DNA from: Dama dama
Taxonomy: Eukaryota > Chordata > Mammalia > Artiodactyla > Cervidae
Assembly (NCBI RefSeq): GCF_033118175.1
Contig: NC_083696.1
Location: 41,277,001 to 41,341,000, forward strand
Direction: 5' to 3'
Length of the DNA: 64,000 bases
Shown: piece by piece, positions 11,226 through 64,000 of the stretch
How positions within the stretch are numbered: position 1 is the stretch's first letter
Layout: each line of letters opens with the position of its first letter
Program-made: the position numbers and the translations under genes
Notes under the pieces: model-generated
The model's database searches: none
Told to the model about the DNA's origin: nothing
What the model saw: the letters and a program-made list of their open reading frames with translations, nothing else

Positions 11226-11933
11226 AAAACTAGTCATTGAAGAGTCAAGTAACCACAGGATCTGCTGAAAGAAAAAGAAAAAAAAAAATGGAGTTGAAAA
11301 GTTACAGGTGCAAGAGAGCTATGGCCTGCCGCCCCTCCTGCCACCAGGGGATCCACTCATCTCCACGGCGCTGTGCTCCCAGCCCCTTCGTGGTGATCCT
11401 TGCTGAGTCACCCCCAGGGTGGAGGGGGCCTGGGCTCGAGCGCCCTGGCACCCAGGCCTCTGGGCTGCCAGTGCCCCCTGCCCGCTGAGCCCTCGCCCCG
11501 TCTCCGATGGGTGCTTCCCACCGCTCCTACGCCTCCTTGCACTGTTCTCTCCAGCACCCCCCTTCTCTTTTCACGCCTGCTGGCTGAGGGCCCCCCTCCT
11601 CGGCTCCATCTGCTGCAAATCTGTCCCGCCCCGCGTCTGCAGCATTCCCACTGCCTCCGCCACCTGTCAGGTGCCGTCTGCTCTGCAGACCCTCTGCAGA
11701 CAGCCAAGAGCCCCCCCAGGGGGCCCCCAGCCCACCTTTGGCCGCAGCCCTCCAGCCCTCCCCATGGCATCTTCCCATCAGATCCGGCAAGGCAGGTACA
11801 AGTGAAGGCTCCTCAAGGTTCCACCTGGCAAGGGATGGTGGGAGCAAGACATTCTAGAAGGTTCCGTGGCGGGGAGGGAGGTACTGAATCTTCTCTTCCC
11901 GCAGTCCTCACAGAAGCCAACCCAGTGGGGAGC

Positions 11934-18831
<6,898 letters not shown>

Positions 18832-19689
18832 GGACTCCTGGGGAGCCAGGGAGTTAGGGAGAGATGGCAGGCAGGGTGGTGATGGGTGGCATAAGCGCAG
18901 GGAGCTGGCTTTCTCTCCCTTGCCCCCCTGCTCCCTCCACGCCATCCATCTCCCTCTTCCCTTCCCTTCCCCAGGGCACTAGAAGCAACGGAGGGTGGTC
19001 CCTTGGCAGGCATGGCCTACCCATGCCTGGCCGAACTGGGAAGGCTTCTTAGCCTCAGCAGGTTGGTGGGGAGGGCGGGTGGATTTCTGGAGACTTCCCC
19101 TTTCCTTTGGTTTCCCTGCCCTGCTATTTCTTGCCTCATCCCAGGCCTCCATCTTAGGAGACCTGCCCCCCTAGGGTTCTCCCACGGAAGCCTTCCCTCG
19201 AAAGACCCACCTGTAGCTTGCCTGCCTCCAGAGGTGAGCTGAGAGCTGTGGGCGTGTTCTTCCTTAGCCCCACCCACCCCATGAGGGCCAATCACAGAAT
19301 GCCCCTCCCCCACGAGCCAGGCCTTGGGGGGCGTCCTACTGCAGGCCCCACCCTCTCCCTCTATAAATAGTCTCCTGCACCGCTGTGACCCCACCCCCAC
19401 CCCCACTCCACACCGTTATTCGTTGCTCCGGAGCACCCTCTTCCTGCATGGGGAGAGCCGTCCCTCTCCTTCTCCACCTGCCCTCTAGAAAAGGGCCCTC
19501 TTTCTCTTGGCTTTGGGGGCACCTGGCTGCTGGGGGGGGGGGTCCCCTTCTTCTGCCTGGAGGCGGTATAAATCCCAGCGGACTTTCTCCCTTGCTCAGA
19601 GTGCGGGGGTGTGCCGTGGCGGCCACTGGGGTCGAGGAGGGGGCCAGAGACCCCTGAGACCCAGAGGGACCCCTCCCCCAGCTGGGAGT

Positions 19690-19920
19690 GGGAGCCTCAT
19701 GCCGAGGGGACCCGGCGTGGGACTGGGAGCGAGGGCGTTCCCACAGGGCCCTGGTACCCCGCCTGGCTGCGCGCTTGCTCGCTCACGCTGCCGGGGCACC
19801 GCCGCTGCGCCGTGCCTGTGTGTCATCTGGACTGCGGCTTCCCCGCGCCACCCCCACCTCGCGCCCCCTCCCCCGGCACTGTTGGCTCCTCACCTCGCGG
19901 CGAAGCCAGCCTCTTGGCGG
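19690..19920. other. CpG-dense patch in the PHYHIP 3' UTR
   Basis: I count about 25 CpG in roughly 240 bases, far denser than the surrounding sequence (for example CTGCGCGCTTGCTCGCTCAC near 19,768). TATA-like words stand about 330 and 125 bases before it. Several overlapping open frames here have no domain and reflect base composition. Confidence 0.55.
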
Positions 19921-20423
19921 AGAGCCCCTTCCCTGGGGAGCGCTTGTGAAGTCTTTCCTGGGCCACTCTGTGTTTTCCCCTCTTTCCTACTTTTGTGCGG
20001 GTCATGGGAGTGCTGAGGGTGGGCCGTGGAGACGAGCAGACCTGGTGGGTGATGAGGAGAGGGGTCAACTAACGCATCCAGCTGTTTGAGGGGTGGCAGA
20101 AGGATGTCAGGTGAAGGAGAGCAGCCCCCACAGTGACAGCGGACTTCTGTGATGAGAGACAGAAGGGGGCAGCAGGCCAACAAGGCCATATCTCAGTGAG
20201 CGGGCGAATGGGACAGCTGGTGGCCTCTTCTGTAGCCACGGGGAATGGTGTGGTCATCTGCCCTTTGGCCTGGATCAGGGCTGGGGGCCGTGGGAAGTGC
20301 ATGGAGGAGAGGACGTGGGCCCCAGGCCCTTTCCCCCTCTGCTGAGGGGGTGGCCCGCTGCCCTCCCCTGGCCCCGTGTCTGCCCTGGGCTGGGGGCACA
20401 CCCACCTGTGCTGTGCTTGCATC

Positions 20424-20429
20424 AATAAA
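20424..20429 (+). promoter_or_regulatory. PHYHIP: Polyadenylation signal AATAAA for PHYHIP
   Basis: This is a canonical AATAAA about 1.6 kb after the stop codon, and the only canonical hexamer I see on the + strand between the stop and 20,900. Cleavage would fall near 20,440-20,455. Confidence 0.7.
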
Positions 20430-21049
20430 CCACCATGGCCTGAGAGCCCTGCCTTTCCTTGGGCTCTGGGAAGGGAGGGGTGGACAAGCTGTAAAGTCAC
20501 AGAGGAGCTCGGACAGGCCACCTGGAATCCTCTCCAAGGGTGTTCCAGACTCACTGTGGGAGGCAGGGCTCTGAGAGCAGAGCCACATCTCCAGCTTGAG
20601 AAGGATGTTGGAGGTCAACGTGGTGCTACTCTGCACTTTGCAGATGGGAAAGCTGAGGCCTCTTTGGGCAGAGCCTGCAGCAATCCGGAAGAGTGACCCA
20701 GGTCCAAGGCCCCCTGTTTGGAGCCCCTACCCCTGCAGCCATCTGCACTGCATCAGCCCCACATGCCACTGAGCTCCCCTCCCCCAGAGCCCAAGTGTCC
20801 CCTCCCCAGCAGGGCTCCTCGTTTGTGGATCTGAGTCACCTCTGCGTCTGTTATTATGGACTTATTAAAATGATCCTCTGCTGGAGTGGAAAAGCTCCAG
20901 AAAAATTAGAGTCACCTCCCTGACACTGCTTGGCTCGGGGCCGAATGAACATGTGTCATCCAAAGCTTGGGACCTGGCCTCCTTGCACCAGGAAGGAAAG
21001 CTGAAGGGCAAATGCCACTTCCCAAGGGCCTACTGTGTTCCCAGGCATC

Positions 21050-21195
21050 CGGCCAGGTGCTTTCACACACAACTCCTTTAGTCCTCCACCCTCTATGATT
21101 CCCATTTAACAGATGAAGAAACTGAGGCACAAGGAGGTTAAAAGGCTTGCCCGTGTCTAACAGCCAGTAGGTAGCAATGCCCGGGATTTGATTTA
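21050..21195 (+). repeat. MIR SINE relic
   Basis: TTTAACAGATGAAGAAACTG followed by GAGGCACAAGGAGGTTAAAA is the MIR core. Confidence 0.75.
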
Positions 21196-21439
21196 GAAGC
21201 TAGAATCTTCCTATTTCACTGCTGTCTCCCCAGTGTATGCCAGGAATCCCCTGGGACTGTAAGACACGGGTCGGGCAGATCTCTGTTACAGCCACCTTCA
21301 GGAGGGTCTCCACAGAGCTTTCGGTCTATCAAGTCCATGCCTAGCTCCTGAATAACACCAGGGGGCGCTGTAGAGTCAAAAGTGCCAAGGAAGCTTATTT
21401 TAAAGGCGTAGTGGGAAATATTTAGATCCCAGGGTTCTA

Positions 21440-21662
21440 GGGTGGCTTCCCAGGTGGGCCTAGTGGTAAAGAACCCTCCTGCCAATGCAGCAGACATAAG
21501 AGACATGGGTTTGATCCCTGGGTCCGGAAGATTCCCTTTAGGAGGGCATGGTAACCCACTCCAGTATTCTTGCCTGGAGAATCCCATGGACAGAGGAGCC
21601 TGGCAGGCTATAGTCCATGGGGTCACAAAGAGTCAGACACAACCGAAGTGACTTGGCATGCA
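21440..21662 (+). mobile_element. Bov-tA SINE with 10-bp target-site duplication
   Basis: CAGGGTTCTA occurs at 21430-21439 and 21663-21672. The head reads TTCCCAGGTGGGCCTAGTGG and the body ends AAAGAGTCAGACACAACCGA. Confidence 0.9.
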
Positions 21663-22347
21663 CAGGGTTCTAAGGATGGGGGCGGTGACCTCCAGGGTCC
21701 ATCTTTCCGCCTCTGGGCAGGACCTGAGGGGTTTTCAGTGTCCCCAAGAGGGACAGGCTTCAATCTTCCTTTTGCAAATCCTTCGTGGGTTTCTTAGGAG
21801 AAAAGATTGGCTTCCAGGGTCCTCTTAGCAGAAGATGAAGAAACCAGGTGAAGCAGGGGTGGTGGTGGGGTTGCATGTAGGTTTCCTCTGGAGAGCCTCT
21901 TCTTGCTTCTCCCCAGATGGCCACTCTCTGGCACTCCGGCATTGCTCCAGGCGCCTGTCCAATAGAGCTGGGTCAGGTCATCTGCTGGCGTCTGCCCTGG
22001 GGTCCCTTTTGATCAGTGTCCCTCTAATCTGACCTGGTAGAAGGAGAAAGGTCTACATGTGCACACACACGCACACACACTGCTTCCCTAGGCTGGATAT
22101 GGAAGACAGCCTTGGTGACTTAGAGAGCTGCAAGGTGAAGGGCAACCTTAGACTGCGGCAGCCACGGTCCAGCAAAGGGGCTCCAAGCTAGCCCTGCTCC
22201 CGTGCAGGCAGGGAGGGACAGTGAGGGGCTGGCCACCCAAGGGCACTTCCTGGTTACAGGTGGGGTATTTTGCTGTGCAGGCACAAACACAGACACACCC
22301 AGCACATGGACATGGGCTCACACACTCCTAACCCTCCACCACACACA

Positions 22348-22374
22348 CGTGCACACACACACACATGCACACGC

Positions 22375-22410
<36 letters not shown>
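22348..22410. repeat. (CA)n microsatellite, compound
   Basis: CACACGCACACGCACACACA then about 14 uninterrupted CA units, followed by GACTCACACAC. A smaller CA run lies at 22,064-22,080. Confidence 0.88.
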
Positions 22411-22412
<2 letters not shown>

Positions 22413-23404
22413 TCACACACTTACGCAGTCCCCTCTGCCCGGACATATACCCATACTTCCCTATCTGTTCCTTTCCCCCTGGAGTAGCATCTTTCTTTTA
22501 ATCCTGGATGGATGACAGGCCCCCTCCAAGGAAGTGGGAGAGAAGGCGCCAGTTCCGAGGACCCTCAGTTTCATCTGGCTTTGACATGTGTCTCTTCTCC
22601 ATGTTAGGAAAGGAGGTGGTAGGGGTTCCAAGGAAGAGGACGAGGAGGGACCATTCCCCGAAATGGAGGGAGGCCTTCAGGAAGCTGAGCCGAGGTGATT
22701 GGCCATAAAACAGCTTGGCCACAGCATCTGGAGGAGATTGGAACCAGATGTTCCTGGGATGGGGGAGGGGAGGGCTGGGAGGCTGGGAGGGAGCTGGAGC
22801 AGGAGAAGCAGACTGGTCAGCAGGGTTGGGGGTCTGGGTTGGGGGCCTCCTGACTCTGGGAGAAACATCTAGCTGCTCCCCAAGTCAGGCACTACTATTT
22901 TTGCAAACTGGGACAGCAGATCTCTTCACAGATTCTAGAATCAGCCTTGTGTGTGGGGACAGTCAAGCACAGGGTGTGACTTTGGGAGGTGCCCAGAAAG
23001 TCTACCAGCTTAGAAAGAAATACGTCGCCTGCCGCCCTGCGAGCCCTGCCCTGCTGTGGCATAAGCATTGCCCTTTCTGGCAGACAGATGGCGGTTCTGC
23101 GCTCAACTCCTAACGCACGACTGAGACTGGTGAACCCAGACGTTTCCTTTTAGCGCAGGAAGCACGTCATCTGGGAACTGGAGAATTGTTCGGCAGATGA
23201 CAGGAAAAGAAGACCCATTTACAGAGTGCCTATTTGCTAGGCGCTTTGACAGGTTCCCTTCAATGTGCATCTCTTCCTTTCTCTCTGTGTTATCATCTTT
23301 GGGGTCAAGACGAAGAAATCAAAGTTCAGAGCAGTTAAATGACTCACCCAGGGACACACAGTCACCAAATGGGAAAGCTTGTATACAAAATCGGCTATGT
23401 TCTT

Positions 23405-23550
23405 ATTTTATCATATTTTATTTATTTTTAAACTTTTTTTGGCCATGCCTCTGAGCACGTGGGATTGTAGTTCCCTGATGAGGGACTGAACCTCCACACC
23501 CTGCATTGAAAGCGCAGAGTCTTAGCCACTGGACCGCCCAGGAAGTCCAG
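23405..23550 (-). mobile_element. CHR-type SINE, reversed, next to a MIR
   Basis: TTTTTTTGGCCATGCCTCTG at the start and CACTGGACCGCCCAGGAAGT at the end. The preceding MIR (about 23,205-23,400) has GTTAAATGACTCACCCAGGG. Confidence 0.75.
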
Positions 23551-25889
23551 AAACTGGCTGTGTTACAGTCAGGCTTATAACTTCACAACCGACCGAGAAG
23601 CATGTGGCGTTAGAGTGCAGGGAAGGGAAAGAGAGGGGCAAGAAGGAGTTAGGGAGCAGTGTGGGGTAGCCAACCTTCCTGCTTCTGCACTTGAGCCAAC
23701 GGTTGGCCCTGGAAGCCCCCAGCTGCCTCAGGAGCCTGACTCTTGGAGACCGCACCCTGACAGGAAGGGTTGCTGGGAAAAGGTGACCGAGCGGGGAGCA
23801 GAGGCCCAGACAGGGGACAAACTGGCCAACATCACCGGGCGAAGCAAGGCAGAGCTAGGTCTCCTGACCCCCAGGCCAGGGCTGGCTGTGTCCTCCAGGG
23901 TTGGAGAAGTGCACCCAGAGGGGAGAGTCTGGGGCTCCAGGGTTTGGGGTTATCTCCACCTGGGTTTCCAGGCTGGGAGCGCCATCTGGGGCAGGATCAT
24001 TCTAATTATTCTGCTGCTGGCCACACACTCAGGACCAGGGGACCTCAGGGGGATATCAGGGGCTTGGGGACAGTTGGAGTTGGAAGGGTTCCGTCCTCTG
24101 ACGTGGAATCACCTGAGCGGTTGGGCAGCTGCACTGAGGTTCATCTAGTCTCGAAACCTGCGAGCAGCCAGACGGTGAGGGTGGGCTGGGTCTGGAGAAT
24201 CATTCATTAAGTTCTGGAATGTGTATCAATGGCCTGCTGCTAGCTCCCAATCAGCCTTCACTACCCAGAGGTAGCCTCCGGGAAGAGGGGCCCAGGGAAG
24301 ATGGAGGGCCCAATCAGCACAGGCCCTTGGCTCATTAGAGGGGCCCGAGTCTATGGCAGTGATGGAGCCTAGGGATGGGTCCCCTGGGCAGCTGCATGGG
24401 TTGGTCCTGACCTGCATCTGGCTGTGCTGACCTGCAGGGAGGACAGGGTACTCTCTGCCCTGCAGCCTGGACCTGGGCTAGGATCCTGGCTCCCTTCACA
24501 CATGTGGCTTGTGTACCAAGAGTGTGGTCCTCTGAGCTTCAGAGCAACCCGGGGGGCTGGCGAGGAGAGCTGGGACCGCTGACAGTGAACTCTGCTGCAG
24601 AACTGGGCCCAGGTTGATTGGCAAAGTGTCCAGATGGGTGGCTCCAAATGGTTTGGGGGCCTTTCTGTTCTGTTCATGGTCCTCTGGGCTGTGCTGAACA
24701 TTCTGGCCAGAGGAGGTGGAGGGGTGTCCATGACATCACAGCCGGGGACCTAGCTGGCCCTCCCGCCGTCACCCATTCCCCCACCTGAAGTCAGGACTAG
24801 AAGAGAGGGCTGCAGCCTGACGGCAGGGTCACATCAGCCTACTTGCACATGGGACACTAGCCGTGTGTCTGGTTTCCATTGTTTAAAGGACCAGTATGGG
24901 ATGCAACACGCCACACTGTTCCCTGGGGGTGGGTCCCCCCACAGAGTCCAGATTTAGTATCTGGCACATCTGGCTCTGCTATAGGGAGAAGTCTAGGGCC
25001 AGGAAAAGACCCACAGTCCCACTGGAGGCCCTCAGGGAGCCCCAGGGCTTGGAGCAGACCGCTGGCTTGCTCTGGAATCTGGGAGTGCCCAGTCTAGGCA
25101 GGGAAGCTGGGTCCTCTATGGGTTTTCTTTCCCTGTGAGTTCCATGGAAAGTAGGGAGAGAGGGTCCTTTGAAAGGAAGGAGCAGGGATGTGGTTTCTCT
25201 CCTGCTGGCCTCCGGGGAGACAGGTCTGAGGTCCGTACCTCACTGTTGGCTGGGGAGGGAGAAGGCAGAGGCAGGAAGGAGAGGCCAGACATGACACCGT
25301 CATGGGTCACCTCGGGAGAGGGGGCCAGAGCTGGAATGTTTGTTCTGTGGCTGCCTAGCGTCTGGCTCTTGTCTCCCCAAAGAAAGATGGTCCTGAGGGG
25401 CCAGCACTCGGGGGTCTGACCTTCAGGAAGGAAGGCACTGGGAGCTGACTGATGGATCTGCTCTGGCTGATGACGGTACTCTGGATCTGGATGGGCTCTT
25501 CTAGCCCACCACCCAGACCCAGAGATGGAAGACCCCGCTGGACACCGGCTGGACAGACACACGCCATCATCCCCTTGACATACCTCCTCCCTTCCCATTG
25601 CACAGCCACTTTACAGAACGTTCCGTTCTGCCCATTGGGTTGTGTGGGAGGCTTATGAGGTACGGGGGCGCCTGCAGGCTCAAGTGTGCAAGGCATCCAT
25701 ATCTCTGTGTGCCTGAGTGTGAAACCACACTGTCAGGGGCCCTGGAATCGAAGGCAGGAAGGGCAGCCGGCGAGCCCAGGTGTCCTGGCTATGCGCCGGC
25801 CCCAGACTCACATCTGGAAGATGTGCGCCCAGCACCACCCACCTCCACCGCCACCCCCACATCCCAGACAGCCTCTGGCACAAGACACT

Positions 25890-26496
25890 GGCTGTAACAC
25901 TTTCGGTTTATTGGCTGGGGTGCCCTGGTGTGGCTGACCAGCCCCTGGGCCTGAGAGAAGCCCTGTCTTGATGCCCCCACCCCCTCCCCTTCATCCTCCT
26001 GCTGCCATATGTGGCTCCTGTGGGATATGCACAGAAATTTGCGCCCCAGGAAACAGGGGGAGGTGGGGGCTTCAAACAAAACCAAATCAGGGGAGGGGGA
26101 GGGGTGGGAAACGTACATTACAATGAAGATATGCCACTGGCTATACACAACAGGGTGCATGGAGATGGGCGGGGAACTTGGGCGGGTCCTCACACACCGG
26201 GCTGGGCCCCCAGAGAGGAATGGCCACTTCAAGTGTCTCAGGGCAAGCTCTGGCTCCCTGGCCCTGGCCCCTCACTCCCAGGGTTGGGGGCGAGGGAGGA
26301 AGGGATCGTGGGGCAGCAGCTCATGTGGGAGTCCAGTGCCCCACCTCCCGAGGACAGCTTCACCGGGACCATCAGCCCGCAGGTCCTGGCACCCGGGGGA
26401 CAGGGACGGGGTCCCCACTTTCCGCCTGCCCCCCGCTGTCCGGCTCAGGTGACCGAGGGCAGCAGGCCTCCCATCCCTGCCGTATGAGGGCAGCGG
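25890..26496 (-). other. BMP1: BMP1 long-isoform 3' UTR
   Basis: It runs from the TGA to just past the AATAAA at 25912-25907 (- strand), about 600 bases, GC-rich and free of SINEs. Confidence 0.75.
25907..25912 (-). promoter_or_regulatory. BMP1: Polyadenylation signal AATAAA for long BMP1
   Basis: The + strand reads TTTATT, giving AATAAA on the - strand 585 bases after the stop. A single clear canonical hexamer. Confidence 0.75.
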
Positions 26497-63318
<36,822 letters not shown>

Positions 63319-64000
63319 CTGGAGAGAGAAGAGGCCGGGAGAATCAGTCCCCTTGTGAAGCACTGACAGCCTGACCCCGTGGCCACCGCCCCTGGCCCTC
63401 ACCGCAACTGTAATCCTCAAATGCCTTCTAAGGAAAAGGAGTAGTGGGGGTCCAGCTTTGAGGATCTTTTGGGAAGCTCAAGCTCATTTTTCAGTTGAAA
63501 TCTCATCAAAGCTGATGCTCAGCCCCACCAGACTCCTCAAAGACAGGGTCATTTCATGTATTCCATCATTCTTTAGCAAATGCCTAGTAATGTCTCAACA
63601 GTAAAGAATCCACCTGCAAAGCAGGAGATGTAGATGGGGGTTGGATCCCGGGTCAGGAAAATCCCCTGGAGGAGGAAATGGCAACCCACTCCAATATTCT
63701 GGCCTGGAGACTCCCACGGGCAGAGGAGCCTGGTGGGCTATAGTCCATGGGGTCACTAAGAGTCTGAGCACACAGTAAGAACCTACTGCGGGCCAGGTGC
63801 TACTCTGGTGATTAGCAAGACAGAAGTGGTCCCCACTCGCCTGTCGGAAACTGACTTTCAAAGATATACAAGTAAACAAAAACAGAGGTGGAGAATTCCA
63901 GGGAGGGACGGGTATTACCAACAAAATCAAAGGCATTAAGAGGACAGAGTATCTACTTTGGGGGTCCATAACCTTGGCATTGTGCTGGGGATGTGGAATT
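63319..64000 (-). other. BMP1: BMP1 intron 1 (partial)
   Basis: Only the part next to exon 2 is in the window. It contains one Bov-tA (63,592-63,775). No sequence resembling the signal-peptide exon is present. Confidence 0.85.
63592..63775 (+). mobile_element. Bov-tA SINE, head shortened
   Basis: CAGTAAAGAATCCACCTGCA, then GGCAACCCACTCCAATATTC and GGGCAGAGGAGCCTGGTGGG, ending near AGTCTGAGCACACAG. Confidence 0.86.

Larger units (their letters stand above)
8423..11904 (+). other. PHYHIP: PHYHIP putative intron 1
   Basis: It contains a GT-rich low-complexity stretch (about 8740-9620 and 9970-10045), a CA microsatellite at 10,953-10,998 and a MIR at about 11,030-11,225. The last 500 bases are GC-rich and stop-free in the frame of the PHYHIP ATG. 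No SINE of the Bov type is seen. Confidence 0.5.
18832..20445 (+). other. PHYHIP: PHYHIP 3' untranslated region
   Basis: It runs from the TAG to just past the AATAAA at 20424-20429, about 1.6 kb without an obvious SINE. It includes a CpG-dense patch around 19,690-19,920 and two TATA-like words (19362-19369 and 19567-19573). The 3' end is inferred from the signal. An ATTAAA at 20864-20869 could serve a longer form. Confidence 0.7.
20446..25890. other. Intergenic gap between converging PHYHIP and BMP1 3' ends
   Basis: 5.4 kb with no gene seen. It holds MIR relics (about 21,050-21,195 and 23,205-23,400), one Bov-tA (21,440-21,662), a CA microsatellite (22,348-22,410) and one reversed CHR-type SINE (23,405-23,550). 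The remainder is moderately GC-rich unique sequence in which I see no feature. Confidence 0.7.

Noticed and set aside
19507..20089. 169- and 133-codon frames in the PHYHIP 3' UTR
   Set aside because: GC-rich overlap in several frames with no domain; more likely due to the CpG-dense patch than to a protein.

Overview
The window is a piece of mammalian nuclear DNA from a pecoran ruminant (cattle, sheep, goat or a close relative; the sequence alone does not separate them). Evidence: intron-split genes with GT-AG junctions, and dense ruminant retroposons. These are Bov-A/Bov-tA SINEs, 3' pieces of the BovB (RTE) LINE and older cetartiodactyl tRNA-derived 'CHR-type' SINEs, lying among eutherian relics (MIR, L2, L1, hAT-like and Tigger-like elements). 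Nothing bacterial, viral or plasmid-like was seen.

Two protein genes are present and point towards each other. PHYHIP (+ strand) has four coding exons between 11,934 and 18,831. They join to a 330-codon frame, the usual length for phytanoyl-CoA hydroxylase-interacting protein. A probable 5' untranslated exon ends at 8,422, and the 3' UTR runs to an AATAAA at 20,424. BMP1 (- strand) runs from its stop at 26,497 up to exon 2 at 63,318. Nineteen coding exons of the long (tolloid) form are all present with matching splice phases. Exon 1 (signal peptide) lies beyond base 64,000. An alternative last exon at 35,654-35,739 gives the short procollagen C-proteinase form. If exon 1 supplies 49 codons plus one base, the joined frames give 986 and 730 residues, the lengths of the two main human isoforms.

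Layout: 1-8,000 is intergenic and repeat-rich (L1 relics, a broken L2, SINEs). 8,000-20,450 is PHYHIP. 20,450-25,890 is the gap between the converging 3' ends. 25,890-64,000 is BMP1, whose 10.6 kb intron 8 (45,111-55,760) is packed with nested SINEs. This gene pair and orientation match the PHYHIP-BMP1 neighbourhood of human 8p21. The two genes have no known shared pathway: PHYHIP is a mainly brain-expressed partner of PHYH and DYRK1A, and BMP1 is a secreted metalloprotease that matures collagen and frees BMP from chordin.

I found no undescribed multi-gene system. The points most worth a second look are the conserved BMP1 isoform switch, an in-frame stop-free BMP1 intron 10, a dimeric 67-bp minisatellite in intron 19, a 33-bp near-perfect palindrome in intron 8, a three-layer nested transposon stack, a 35-bp target-site duplication, a CpG-dense patch with TATA-like motifs in the PHYHIP 3' UTR, and a strong-context uORF in the putative PHYHIP exon 1. 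Repeat family names are from recognition of consensus wording, not from a search, and SINE ends are good to about 10 bases unless a target-site duplication fixes them.
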